Origin: DYJB01 sp963777165
Lineage (GTDB): Bacteria; Chloroflexota; Anaerolineae; Anaerolineales; E44-bin32
DNA length: 64,000 nt
Assembly (NCBI GenBank): GCA_963777165.1
Contig: CAVZPO010000026.1
Location: 199,271-263,270, forward strand
Direction of reading: 5' to 3'
Positions 28,754 to 37,689 of this stretch are shown one piece after another. The position numbers were made by a program, and so were the translations under genes. The first letter of the stretch is position 1. Every line of letters starts with the position of its first letter. The notes below the pieces were generated by a model. The model did not search any database and was not told the origin of the DNA. It worked only from the letters and a program-made list of their open reading frames with translations.

Positions 28754-28827
28754 ATCGCGGCCACGCTCCCCTGCAATGACACCCGCGTGCGCACACGCCG
28801 TGGGTGGTAAACGGTCGGGGGAAACGA

Positions 28828-28896
28828 ACCGCCCCCGCTACGCGCGGGGGCGGTGGGTCTTCAAGAGACCGCTAAGCTGCCGCCGGTACCGGCGGC
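28828..28896 (-). terminator. Tandem hairpins after the H1-like/LysM gene
   Basis: Read on the minus strand after the stop at 28926 come an 18-bp palindrome (28879-28896, GCCGCCGGTACCGGCGGC), a small stem (28856-28870), and an 11-bp perfect stem (28828-28838 with 28844-28854) followed by TTCGTTT. The last one is a plausible intrinsic terminator. Confidence 0.6.
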
Positions 28897-28925
28897 GAGA
28901 CCATCGGCGCGGGACGCCGGCCGGC

Positions 28926-29384
28926 TCAGGCCTCAGGGATGCGCAGAACCATCCCAGGTCGGAGCTGGTTCGGGTCCGGTCCAATGGCGGTCTTGTTGAT
29001 CTCGTAGATCGCCGTCCACTTGCCCGGATCGGTTGACCCGTAGTACTTCTGCGTGATCGTGCTGGGCGTATCGCCGGCAGCGACCACGTGCCAGGCCTTG
29101 ATCCGGGGAGCCGTGACGACCGGAGCGGGCGCCAGCGCCTTGGGAGCGGGAGCGGGCTTGGCGACCGGTGCGGGCTTGGCGACCGGAGCGGCCTTCTTGA
29201 CGACCTTCTTCACAACCTTCTTGGCCGGGGCCTTCTTGACGGCCTTCTTGACGACCTTCTTCACAACCTTCTTGGCCGGGGCTCTCTTGACGGCCTTCTT
29301 GACGACCTTCTTCACAACCTTCTTGGCCGGGGCCTTCTTGGCCACCTTCTTGACGGCCTTCTTGACCTTCTTCTTCACTGCCAT
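28926..29384 (-). CDS. Histone H1-like repeats fused to a LysM domain
   Basis: The 152-residue protein has two parts. Residues 1-70 are almost only Lys, Ala, Val and Pro, with a 17-residue unit (KAPAKKVVKKVVKKAVK) in three copies, as in bacterial histone-H1-like proteins. An Ala/Pro linker (70-92) leads to a LysM domain (about 96-151: HVVAAGDTPSTITQKYYG, ending LRPGMVLRIPEA). No signal peptide is present. AAAGGAGG lies six bases before the ATG. H1-like tails bind DNA or other polyanions, and LysM domains usually bind peptidoglycan, so this combination could link nucleoid or teichoic-type polymers to cell-wall glycan; that role is inference. Confidence 0.85.
   Translation of the reverse strand: MAVKKKVKKAVKKVAKKAPAKKVVKKVVKKAVKRAPAKKVVKKVVKKAVKKAPAKKVVKKVVKKAAPVAKPAPVAKPAPAPKALAPAPVVTAPRIKAWHVVAAGDTPSTITQKYYGSTDPGKWTAIYEINKTAIGPDPNQLRPGMVLRIPEA
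29197..29349. repeat. Three 51-bp tandem repeats within the H1-like region
   Basis: The phrase CACAACCTTCTTGGCCGGGG recurs at 29211, 29262 and 29313, exactly 51 bases apart, encoding the 17-residue unit. One copy has ala-arg changes (AVKRAPAK). Such repeats may change number by slippage. Confidence 0.75.
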
Positions 29385-29957
29385 CGGGTTCCTCCTTTAG
29401 TCTCCGGTCGTGAATCTGCCATCCGTGGGCGATAATGTCGGATTGTACATCAACTTTCGTTCCGTGGGATTCTATCGCACGACGCGTCCAAAGCGCAAGT
29501 CGCGTCGGATGCAAGTCTCTTCGCGGCGTCGGGCGGGGAAGCGCAAGTTCCTTCGGGATGCGTCAAGCATGCCAAGCGCTGTTCTGAGCCTATTTCCAGG
29601 TCAGAATGCGCTCTGGCGATCAGGTTGTGAAATGCCAGCCAACCCCGATCTCGGCCTCAGCGTATTGCGAAACTCCTACCAGACGGCTCGTGAAGGCTGT
29701 CACAAATGGGAATCCCGCAGATTGGGGAACGAAATATCGCTCGAGCCGACGCAGGTCCTGGAACCGGATGTTTGAAACCCAGGTGCCGGGCGCCTGCCGG
29801 GCGAGGATCGGCCGGGCGGGGGGAGCCGCAGTCAACCAAGGCAAGGCGGGCGCAGCCCTCCGTCCCACCCGAGCCCGCCTTGGCCGCTATAATCGATCTG
29901 CGACTGCATGGGCTCTATCCGCGCGCTTGGCCGCAGGCGCCAGAGCAGACAAGGGGT
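29385..29957. other. Divergent intergenic interval
   Basis: About 570 bases between the H1-like/LysM gene and the phospholipase D gene. No gene recognised. TATAAT at 29888-29893 is a -10 box on the plus strand that could serve the phospholipase gene 65 bases downstream. Confidence 0.4.
29469..29498 (-). promoter_or_regulatory. Candidate promoter of the H1-like/LysM gene
   Basis: On the minus strand, TTGCGC (29498-29493), 18-base spacer, TAGAAT (29474-29469). Transcription would begin about 77 bases before the ATG. Confidence 0.4.
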
Positions 29958-31058
29958 ATGCAGCACTCGCCGCTGACCACTCGAATCCGTTCCAAATTGC
30001 ACGGCTCGGCGCTCCCCCTGCTCGCGCTGCTAACGATCGGCGCGGCGTTCTGGTGGCTCGCTTCGCGTCGCGAGCCCGCGCCGACACTGGCCGGCACCCC
30101 CTCCGCCGAAGATTCCTGGTTGGCAATCTACCGGACAACCCCGTCCGACCCCGCCTCGGACTCCTTGCGCGGCGGACCGGACGCCAGGCTTGCCCAGGCG
30201 ATCGACGCTGCAGCCTACTCGGTGGACGTCGCCATCTATCACCTCAACCTGTGGAGCATCCGGGACGCGCTGCTGCGCGCCGCCGAGCGCGGGGTTCGCG
30301 TGCGCGTCGTCGTCGAGAGCGATGGGATGTTCGATGCCGAGGTCCAAGACCTGGTGCAGGCCGGAATCCCGGTGCTCGGAGACCGGCGTGAGTCGCTGAT
30401 GCACCACAAGTTCACCCTGATCGACGGGCTGGAGGTGTGGACCGGCTCGATGAACTATTCGGTTGGGAGCGCCTACCGCGACCGCAACGTGCTGCTGCGC
30501 ATGCGTTCCAGTGCCCTGGCCGAGGACTACGCCCGAGAGTTCGACGAGATGTTCGTCGACGATCGGTTCGGCCCCCTGTCGATCGCCGACACACCCCACC
30601 CGGCGTTGACCATCGATGGGACGCCGGTCGAGGCATGGTTTTCACCGGACGACGGGGTAGCGGGGCGCCTGATGGAGCTGATCGAAGGTGCGCAGACGCG
30701 TGTGGACTTCCTGGCCTTCACCTTCACTTCCGATCCCCTGGCCGAGGCACTGATTCGCGCGGCCGAGCGCGGAGTGACGGTGCGAGGCGTGATCGAGCGC
30801 GACCAGGCCGTGGTCGCCGGCACCGATTATGATCGGCTGCGCCAGGCCGGCATCGACGTTCGCCTGGACTCGAGCGATGGGACGATGCACCACAAACTCC
30901 TGTTGATCGACGATCGTGTGCTGGCCACCGGCTCCTACAACTTCACTCGCAGCGCCGAGGAGTCAAACGACGAGAACTTCGTGATCCTGTTCAGTCCGGA
31001 AGCAGCCGCGGAGCTCGAACGGGAGTTCACCGAGATCTACCAGGTCGCGGCGCCCTGA
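29958..31058 (+). CDS. Phospholipase D superfamily protein, membrane anchored
   Basis: A 366-residue protein with an N-terminal membrane helix (ALPLLALLTIGAAFWWLA, about 17-34) and two phospholipase D cores, each with a complete HxKx4Dx6GSxN motif: HHKFTLIDG...GSMN and HHKLLLIDD...GSYN. Spacing of the two is typical of cardiolipin synthase-like or secreted nuclease-like members. The active sites face the outside if the anchor is a signal anchor. The start is ATG 29958; reading further upstream adds only low-complexity Arg/Pro residues. Substrate could be phospholipid or nucleic acid. Confidence 0.85.
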   Translation: MQHSPLTTRIRSKLHGSALPLLALLTIGAAFWWLASRREPAPTLAGTPSAEDSWLAIYRTTPSDPASDSLRGGPDARLAQAIDAAAYSVDVAIYHLNLWSIRDALLRAAERGVRVRVVVESDGMFDAEVQDLVQAGIPVLGDRRESLMHHKFTLIDGLEVWTGSMNYSVGSAYRDRNVLLRMRSSALAEDYAREFDEMFVDDRFGPLSIADTPHPALTIDGTPVEAWFSPDDGVAGRLMELIEGAQTRVDFLAFTFTSDPLAEALIRAAERGVTVRGVIERDQAVVAGTDYDRLRQAGIDVRLDSSDGTMHHKLLLIDDRVLATGSYNFTRSAEESNDENFVILFSPEAAAELEREFTEIYQVAAP

Positions 31059-31070
31059 GAAGGGGAGCGC

Positions 31071-31623
31071 ATGCCAAGAAGCAACGAAGACGATGAAGCC
31101 AGCGGAGTTCGGGAGAGTGAGCCTGCGGAACACATGCGGGCGGTGATGGCGCGGATCGACGTGCCGGCGGCGACTGGACGAGGTCTGGGAGGCATGGACG
31201 ACGGAGACGGGTGCGCGCACCTTCTTCGCTCCCGCCTGCCGCATCGACCTGCGGCCGGGCGGGGCCTACGAGATGCTCTTCAATCTGGACGCGGAACCCG
31301 GCCTGCAGGGCGGCGAGGGCAATTGCCTGCTGGCGATCCAGCCTGGGAAGATGCTCAGTTTCTCCTGGAATGCGCCGCCCGAACTCCCAACCGTGCGCGA
31401 CCAGCGGACGCATGTCACCGTACGTTTCGCCGCCCTCGGGCCGCAGGTCACCCACGTCTGGCTTCGGCACGATGGCTGGGGTGTGGGCGGCGAATGGGAC
31501 CAGGCCCTCGGCTACTTTGAGCGCGCCTGGGGACAGGTCGTGCTGCCGCGACTCCGCTACCGGTTCGAGCACGGGCCGATCGATTGGGACCACCGTCCGG
31601 AACTCGACGGCGCGGCCTCGTGA
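31071..31623 (+). CDS. SRPBCC/AHSA1-type protein (frameshifted)
   Basis: The first frame starts at ATG 31071 with AAGGGGAG four bases ahead and reaches MARIDVPAA near 31170. The next frame continues LDEVWEAWTTETGARTFFAPACRIDLRPGGAYEM and ends at 31623. Together they form one 184-residue member of the START/SRPBCC fold (AHSA1 family), where IxVPAxLDEVWxAWT is the usual opening. Span is 3n+1, one extra base at about 31176. Members bind hydrophobic ligands or act in stress response; exact ligand unknown. It starts 13 bases after the phospholipase D stop. Confidence 0.75.
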
Positions 31624-31679
31624 GGTGACTTGCGGCCCTCAGTCTGCCCGGGGATACTAGACGCGGACAGGAGGCGGAG

Positions 31680-34127
31680 ATGGAGAACTTCGAGAAGCTG
31701 GGTGTGTTCTACCTGGGACGGCCGTACGACCTGAAGAAGCAGCAGGCTTCCGAGGCGCCGCTGCTGTACGACTCGAAGGACCTGGTCACCCACGCCGTGT
31801 GTGTGGGCATGACCGGCAGCGGGAAGACCGGGCTGTGCCTAAGCTTGCTCGAGGAGGCCGCCCTCGACGGTGTGCCTGCGATCCTGATCGATCCCAAAGG
31901 CGATCTGCCCAATCTGCTGCTGACGTTCCCGAAGCTGCGCGGCGAGGACTTCCTGCCGTGGATCAATGCCGACGACGCAGCCAAGAAGGGAATGACGCCG
32001 GAGGCCTTTGCCGCGCAGCAGGCCGAGATGTGGAAGAAAGGCCTGGCCGAATGGGGACAGGACGGTGAGCGGATCCAGCGACTGCGCGGCGCGGCCGACT
32101 TCACCATCTACACCCCCGGCTCGAACGCCGGACTCCCGGTCTCCATCATGCGCTCCTTCGAGGCACCGGCGCCCGCCGTTCGCGACGACCCCGAACTGCT
32201 GCAAGATCGAGTGGCGGCTACCGTGGCCGGCCTGCTGGGATTGCTCGGAATCGAAGCCGACCCGATCAAGAGCCGTGAGCACATCCTGCTCTCGACACTG
32301 CTCGGACGCGCCTGGCAGCAGGGCCAGAAGCTCGACCTGCCGTCGCTGATCCAGCAGGTTCAGACGCCGCCGGTCGAGAAGATCGGCGTCCTCGACCTGG
32401 AATCGGTCTTCCCGGCCAAGGATCGCTTTGCGCTGGTGATGGCGCTCAACAATCTGCTGGCGGCGCCGGGCTTCAGCACCTGGATGGAGGGAGAGCCGCT
32501 CGACATCGCCGCCCTGCTGCGCACCCCGGCCGGCAAACCACGGATGACCATCTTCTCCATCGCGCACCTGAGCGACACTGAGAGGATGTTCTTCGTCACG
32601 CTCTTGCTTAGCGAGGTACTCGCCTGGGTTCGTACGCAGCCCGGCACCAACAGCCTGCGCGCGCTGCTGTACATGGATGAGATCTTCGGTTTCTTCCCGC
32701 CGGTGGCCGAGCCGCCGTCCAAGCGGCCGATGCTCACACTGCTCAAGCAGGCGCGGGCATACGGCCTGGGCGTCGTCCTGACGACGCAGAACCCGGTGGA
32801 CCTGGATTACAAGGGGCTGGCGAACGCCGGCACGTGGTTCCTCGGCCGTCTGCAAACCGAGCGCGACAAGGAGCGCGTATTGGAGGGGCTGGAGGGCGTG
32901 GCGGCAACAGCCGGAGGCGCCTTCGATCGCGCCAGCATGGAAAGGACTTTGGCCGGCCTGCAGTCGCGGATCTTCCTGCTGCACAGCGTCCATGAAGACG
33001 CGCCTGTGGTGTTCCAGACGCGATGGGCCATGAGCTACTTGCGCGGTCCGATGACGCGCCAACAGATCAAGGTGCTGATGGACCCCCGGCGTCCGGCTGC
33101 GGCGCAGGCCGACGCCCCCGCCGTCGTTTCCAGCGCCGCGTCGGTGGGTGGTTCCGCGCCCGTTGCGGCAGCCTCGATACCGACGACCGGCCCAGACGTG
33201 CCCGTCGTCTACCTGCCGGCGCGCGGCAGTGCCCCCGCGGGCAGCAGTCTGCTCTACCAGGCGATGATATTGGGGGCAGCGCGCCTCGGATTCGCAGACA
33301 GCAAGACGCGGGTCGATATCAACCGCCCGCTGGTCGCCCTCACCCCGATCACCGACGAGGCCGTCCCGGTGTCGTGGGAGCGCGGGAACGTCGTGGAAAT
33401 GGCGGTAGACGATCTTGATAAGACACCTGCCGCCGGGGCAGCGTTCGGCCCGCTGCCGGGACCGGCCGCCAAACCAAAGAGCTACGCCGCCTGGAGCAAG
33501 GACTTCGGCGCATGGCTGTACGCCAGCCAGAAGCTCGAGCTGATGCGCAGCCCGGGTTCGAAGCGGGTTTCTCAACCGGGCGAGAGCGAACGCGATTTCC
33601 GCGCCCGCTTGTCGCAGGGTGGACGCGAGCAGCGCGACGCGGCGCTCGAGAAGCTGCGGGCGAAGTACAACCCCAAGAGGATCGCGTTGGAGGACCGCAA
33701 GCGCCGCGCCGAGCAGGCCAAGGAGAGACAGACCGATCAGGTCAAGGACGCCGCACTGCAGACGGCCATCTCCGTGGGCGCGACCTTGCTCGGCGCCCTG
33801 GGCGGTCGCAAGATCATCAGCAGTTCGACGCTGGGCCGCGCGACAACCGCTGCCCGCGGCGCCAGCCGCTCGATGCGCGAGCAGCAAGATGTGGGGCGCG
33901 CCCAGGATACGATCGAGTCGCTCGATCAGCAGCTGGCGGCCCTGAATGCCGAGTTTGAGGCCCAGGTTGCTGAGCTCCAGGCTCTGGGGGATGCCACCGC
34001 TGAGCCGCTTGAGACCCTGACGATCAAGCCCAAGAAAGCCGATATCACCGTGCAGCTCGTGGCGCTCGCCTGGGTTCCTCACTGGCGCGACGCGCAAGGC
34101 AACCTGACGCCGGCGTTCGGAGCGTGA
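31680..34127 (+). CDS. HerA-like / DUF87 ATPase
   Basis: An 815-residue AAA-type ATPase of the HerA/FtsK superfamily. Walker A is GMTGSGKT at 43-50, the segment AILIDPKGDLPNLLLTFP follows, Walker B is LLYMDEIFGFFP near 329, and the sensor region LTTQNPVDLDYKGLANAGTWF comes next. An alanine/proline linker (about 460-510) leads to a C-terminal half with long charged helices (KRRAEQAKERQTDQ) and a final coiled coil. Such ATPases pump DNA with a partner nuclease (NurA) or sit in membrane-bound systems; no nurA or sir2 gene is adjacent. AGGAGG lies 6 bases before the ATG. Confidence 0.88.
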   Translation: MENFEKLGVFYLGRPYDLKKQQASEAPLLYDSKDLVTHAVCVGMTGSGKTGLCLSLLEEAALDGVPAILIDPKGDLPNLLLTFPKLRGEDFLPWINADDAAKKGMTPEAFAAQQAEMWKKGLAEWGQDGERIQRLRGAADFTIYTPGSNAGLPVSIMRSFEAPAPAVRDDPELLQDRVAATVAGLLGLLGIEADPIKSREHILLSTLLGRAWQQGQKLDLPSLIQQVQTPPVEKIGVLDLESVFPAKDRFALVMALNNLLAAPGFSTWMEGEPLDIAALLRTPAGKPRMTIFSIAHLSDTERMFFVTLLLSEVLAWVRTQPGTNSLRALLYMDEIFGFFPPVAEPPSKRPMLTLLKQARAYGLGVVLTTQNPVDLDYKGLANAGTWFLGRLQTERDKERVLEGLEGVAATAGGAFDRASMERTLAGLQSRIFLLHSVHEDAPVVFQTRWAMSYLRGPMTRQQIKVLMDPRRPAAAQADAPAVVSSAASVGGSAPVAAASIPTTGPDVPVVYLPARGSAPAGSSLLYQAMILGAARLGFADSKTRVDINRPLVALTPITDEAVPVSWERGNVVEMAVDDLDKTPAAGAAFGPLPGPAAKPKSYAAWSKDFGAWLYASQKLELMRSPGSKRVSQPGESERDFRARLSQGGREQRDAALEKLRAKYNPKRIALEDRKRRAEQAKERQTDQVKDAALQTAISVGATLLGALGGRKIISSSTLGRATTAARGASRSMREQQDVGRAQDTIESLDQQLAALNAEFEAQVAELQALGDATAEPLETLTIKPKKADITVQLVALAWVPHWRDAQGNLTPAFGA

Positions 34128-34178
34128 CTCAGGGCCCGGCGTAGACCCGGGCGCGTCTCGAGGCTCCAGCCAGAAACC

Positions 34179-34209
34179 GTGCGCGCCGCCCATCGTGGGC
34201 GGCGCGCAC
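34179..34209. terminator. Perfect 14-bp hairpin between convergent genes
   Basis: GTGCGCGCCGCCCA, loop TCG, TGGGCGGCGCGCAC: a perfect palindromic hairpin midway between the HerA-like gene (plus) and the oxidase operon (minus). On the minus strand it is followed by GGTTTCTGG. It probably ends both transcripts. Confidence 0.65.
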
Positions 34210-34254
34210 TCGATTCCCAGGAAGCCGGCCGGGCCCACCGGCCTTGGCCCGGGC

Positions 34255-35379
34255 CTACGAGGTCGCGGGGTGCCGCACCGCCCGAACCACCTGGACGACC
34301 ATCCAGGCCACCACGCCCACCCCGCCGATGAACAGGACCAGGAAGAGCAGCAGCGGGCTCAACTGCAGGTTGACCGGTTCGGCGCCCACCTGCAGGTAGG
34401 GTGCCAGCTCCAGGTTCTGCACGATCTGGCGGCTGGTAGCGTGAAGAGCCAGCGCGCCGAGCTGCGCCAGACCGATGAGCAGCGCAAGCCGAGTCTTCAA
34501 GCCGCGCTGGGCAAGGAGCATCAACAACCAGGGAAGCCCGGTGCCGGCAGCCGTCAGAAGCGTCAGGCCGAGCATCGGCATCTGAAGCTGGGCCGCCCGG
34601 ACCCCGGTCGCCAGCGCGCCGAAGAAGTACCAGCTGCCCATGCCCGCCACCCAGAGGTTCCCGATCGTGCTGAGGATCAGGGCGAATCGAATCGCCCAGC
34701 GCTTGTACTCGGGAGTCTCACCCCAGGCGAAGAACCCGGTGTCGATGGCGACATAGGCCGCCGTCGTTGTCAGCGCCAGGCCGAACATCATCAGCAGGCG
34801 AGGCGCGAGTGTCGGATCGCCGAGGTTGAGGCCGATGCCCAGCGGCGCGCCCGTCTGGCTGGTGGCATTCCACAACGCACCCCAGGCATCCACGTTGGTC
34901 ATCAGGCTGAAGGTGTTGCTGAAGGCCAGGCCCAGGAGCATGAAGAGGGCGGCCGACGTCCATCCTGCTGCGCGCTTGAGACCATTCATCGTTCCCTTGC
35001 GCTGGCCGATCACGTACAGGTAGAGGCCGTAGTAGGCGATCATCAGCAGCGGAATGACGGCGAACCACGGCCAGGCGGCCAGGATCGTCGCCGGGTAGAA
35101 GACCTGATAGTAGGCCACCTGGGTGAAGAGCAGCGGGACGATGCCCAGGTTGATGCCGAAGGCGATGACGAACGGCAGGGCGCCGATCACGCGATCGCTC
35201 AACCGCTGCGCGTGCGCGCCGCCGCGCCAGCGCAGGAGCAGCATCGTGATCAGGCCGGCGAACCACAGATGCATCAAGCTGATGTGCAGCGTGAAGCCGA
35301 TGACCTTGAAGGACAGGATGAACCAGTACGGTGCCGGATAGCCGAGCGGGTTGAAGGGTCCGAGAAAGGGTGGGAGCAT
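34255..35379 (-). CDS. Bd-like oxidase, second membrane subunit
   Basis: A 374-residue protein with about nine membrane helices. The early segment YWFILSFKVIGFTLHISLMHLWFAGL carries two histidines and matches the first helix of cytochrome bd-type oxidase relatives, and NTFSLMTNVDAWGALW recalls the CydA-like helix-linker. It starts nine bases after the haem-bearing subunit gene, with AGGAGG seven bases ahead, so the two are one operon and likely one complex. Which haems it holds is not decided by the sequence. Confidence 0.7.
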   Translation of the reverse strand: MLPPFLGPFNPLGYPAPYWFILSFKVIGFTLHISLMHLWFAGLITMLLLRWRGGAHAQRLSDRVIGALPFVIAFGINLGIVPLLFTQVAYYQVFYPATILAAWPWFAVIPLLMIAYYGLYLYVIGQRKGTMNGLKRAAGWTSAALFMLLGLAFSNTFSLMTNVDAWGALWNATSQTGAPLGIGLNLGDPTLAPRLLMMFGLALTTTAAYVAIDTGFFAWGETPEYKRWAIRFALILSTIGNLWVAGMGSWYFFGALATGVRAAQLQMPMLGLTLLTAAGTGLPWLLMLLAQRGLKTRLALLIGLAQLGALALHATSRQIVQNLELAPYLQVGAEPVNLQLSPLLLFLVLFIGGVGVVAWMVVQVVRAVRHPATS

Positions 35380-35388
35380 CGCTGCCTC

Positions 35389-36768
35389 CTAGTCCGTCGA
35401 GCCATTCACCAGCCCGGCCGGGAACGGCCGGGCGATGGTGACCAGGTAGTCGGTGAGCAGCTCGGCCTCCTCCGCCGTCCCGGCGAACGGGGGCATGAAG
35501 AAGCGCGCACGGTGAGGCTCTTTGACCACGGCCAGGATCATCTCGCGCGACCAGCCGCGGGTGCTCTCGCTGACGGCTGCGTACCCCTCGACCGAGTGAC
35601 AGTCGTTGCAGTGATACAGGAAGAGCAGCTGGCCGACCTCGCGGCGCTGCTCCGCCGGGAGCGCCAGCAGGGCCGTCTCATCGACACCCCCCTGGGGATC
35701 GACCGCCTGCGGGTAATGCTGGGCCAGGTAGGCGCGCGTCCACGTGCCGCCTTCGAGGTAGCCCCTCTGGCGTAGCAGGGGGACTTCGTCCACATAGATC
35801 TGGTTGCTCAGGACGACGCCGTAGATGATGTACGGTTTGCGGATGGCCTCGCGCAAGAATTCGCCGGTGCCGATGGCCGCCAGACCGAAGGCGAACAACA
35901 GGATGGCGAACCCGGGCGAGATCCAGCTCGGGTTGCGGTACGGGCCGAGGTAGAGCATGGCGAACACGACCAACGTAACGGCGAAGATCAGCAGCATCAG
36001 GATGTTGAGGGAGCTGGCGGCCGCCAGCGCCGCCCGGGCCGAGGCCGGCAGCCCGATGAACCACCACACGCCCCCGATCGTCACCAGCACGGCGCCGAGC
36101 AATCCGGGCCGGGTAGAGCGGCGGGCGATCAGGGCTCGCAGCCCCGGGTCGTCCTGCTTGCGCAGGGCGGCGTGCAGGTACACGTACAGCGAGGCCAGGA
36201 GCAGCGAACCGCCGGTCCGGGCAATGGTCTGGGGAATGAATTCGGGGTTGAAGAAGGCCACCCAGAAAGAGGGCGCTTGAACCCAGTCTCCCGAGTTGAG
36301 CATGAAGGCGGTGATGCTCGTGATCAAGACCAGGCTGATCCAGGCTGAGACGGCGTAGATGTACCCGAAGATCGTGTGAGTCTTCGGAGGCAGCCGGTCC
36401 CAGAAGTAGAAGAAGAGGAAGGCCGAGGCGATCTCGACCACGAAGAAGACATACTCCATCGCCCAGCCGAAGACAAAGATGTGGATCAGGGCTTCCGTTG
36501 CCAGCGGCGAGGCCAGCCCGATCGTCCACCAGATGCCAACGCCGGTGATGGCGCCGAACACGACCGTCAGCAGGATGAAGAACCAGGCGTGGTCACGCAG
36601 GTACGCCAGGTACGGACGGTTCTGAACGCGATGGGCGTACTGAGCCTCGACCGCCAGGAACATTCCTCCCCCGACGGCGTACATCGCCACGAAGATGTGA
36701 ATCGTGGCGATGGCGGCGATCAACATGGGGGAGGTAAGGAAGGGGACGTACCACCAGGGGTAGTGCAT
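35389..36768 (-). CDS. Cytochrome bd-like oxidase subunit I with c-type haem
   Basis: A 459-residue membrane protein. About ten hydrophobic helices precede a C-terminal domain with a c-type haem site (CNDCH, about residues 397-401) and a nearby Met (FFMPPFAG) that could be the axial ligand. Conserved His residues in HIFVAMYAVGGG and the motif TGEFLREAIRKPYII (like the GWxxxExGRQPW motif of CydA) support relation to the bd family. The added haem c suggests electrons may arrive from a cytochrome or quinol and pass through the c-haem. ATG 36768 is chosen because GGAGG lies four bases before it. Confidence 0.8.
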   Translation of the reverse strand: MHYPWWYVPFLTSPMLIAAIATIHIFVAMYAVGGGMFLAVEAQYAHRVQNRPYLAYLRDHAWFFILLTVVFGAITGVGIWWTIGLASPLATEALIHIFVFGWAMEYVFFVVEIASAFLFFYFWDRLPPKTHTIFGYIYAVSAWISLVLITSITAFMLNSGDWVQAPSFWVAFFNPEFIPQTIARTGGSLLLASLYVYLHAALRKQDDPGLRALIARRSTRPGLLGAVLVTIGGVWWFIGLPASARAALAAASSLNILMLLIFAVTLVVFAMLYLGPYRNPSWISPGFAILLFAFGLAAIGTGEFLREAIRKPYIIYGVVLSNQIYVDEVPLLRQRGYLEGGTWTRAYLAQHYPQAVDPQGGVDETALLALPAEQRREVGQLLFLYHCNDCHSVEGYAAVSESTRGWSREMILAVVKEPHRARFFMPPFAGTAEEAELLTDYLVTIARPFPAGLVNGSTD

Positions 36769-36838
36769 GGAAACCTCCGGGTGCCGTGGGTCGGGCAATC
36801 GGGCACCACGCGGGGAATCCGCGCGCGCCCTCGCAGGG

Positions 36839-36844
36839 TAGAAT
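36839..36844 (+). promoter_or_regulatory. -10 box ahead of DUF364 gene
   Basis: TAGAAT, about 96 bases before the DUF364 start at 36940. No clear -35 partner. Confidence 0.35.
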
Positions 36845-36939
36845 GCCCACGTGCCTAGTGTGCACGCGGAGCGAGTGAGGCGTGTAGTGTTGAATGTCAC
36901 CCGCGGGAGGACCGTGGCGGAAGATCACCGGAGTGGTGC

Positions 36940-37683
36940 ATGACCGACCTGCTAAACGCGATCCTGGCCGGCCTGCCCGAAGGCGTGATGCGCACGGCGA
37001 TCGTTGGCCGGCGCTGGACCGCGGCGGTGGTCGATGTGCAGGGCACGCGGCGATGCGGGTTGGCGGCGACCTGGTGGCTGCCGGAGGACGAGGCGGCGCC
37101 TGTGAGCCTCCCGATCGACGGATCGGCGGCGCGGGCGCTGGCGAACGAGCTGCGTCATGCACGCGGGGCGCGCGCCAGCCTGGCGGCGGCGACGGTCAAT
37201 GCGTTGCTGCCTCCGGTGAAGGAGCGCTGGGACACCGAGAAACTCGAGGACGTCATCCGGCGCCTCGGCGCCGATCGCTCGGTGGTCGTCGTCGGCCACT
37301 TCCCGTTCGTCAATTCGCTGCGCTCACAGGTGGGATCGCTCACCGTGCTGGAGGAGCGTCCGCGGGCGGGCGATCTCCATGCCAGCGCCGCGCCCGAAGT
37401 GCTCCCGGGGGCGGAGGTCGTGGTTATTACCGGGATGGCGTTTGTGAACCGCTCGCTGGCCGATCTGCTGCGGCTGTGCTCCGATCACGCCCAGGTGGTC
37501 GTCGCAGGCCCGAGCACCCCCCTCAGCCCAGCGCTGTTCGAGTACGGTGTGCATCGACTGTGTGGGGCGATCGTCCGGGACGAGGGTGCGGTGCTCCGCG
37601 CCGTGGCGGCGGGGGAGGGCTTTCACGGTGTGCATCAGGCCGGCGTGGAACTTGTGACGTTGTCCGCCGACGGCCTCGCCTGA
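36940..37683 (+). CDS. DUF364 / DUF4213 family protein
   Basis: A 247-residue protein with the DUF364 Rossmann-like domain. Features are the strand VVVVGHFPFVNSL, the segment GAEVVVITGMAFVNRSLADLLRL, and GPSTPLSPALFEYGVHRLCG, which matches the family signature including the pair of Pro residues. The N-terminal 90 residues match DUF4213. Members have been suggested to bind heavy metals or metal-chelates, but this is not established. It converges on tsaD, ending seven bases from its stop. Confidence 0.85.
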   Translation: MTDLLNAILAGLPEGVMRTAIVGRRWTAAVVDVQGTRRCGLAATWWLPEDEAAPVSLPIDGSAARALANELRHARGARASLAAATVNALLPPVKERWDTEKLEDVIRRLGADRSVVVVGHFPFVNSLRSQVGSLTVLEERPRAGDLHASAAPEVLPGAEVVVITGMAFVNRSLADLLRLCSDHAQVVVAGPSTPLSPALFEYGVHRLCGAIVRDEGAVLRAVAAGEGFHGVHQAGVELVTLSADGLA

Positions 37684-37689
37684 CGCTGG

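Noticed and set aside
31839..34238. 799-codon open frame on the minus strand
   Set aside because: It is antisense to the HerA-like ATPase with its clear Walker motifs; composition is rich in Arg, Gly and Ala as expected of a shadow in GC-rich DNA.
34195..35775. 526-codon open frame on the plus strand
   Set aside because: It is antisense to the oxidase operon; highly charged and repetitive, no domain.
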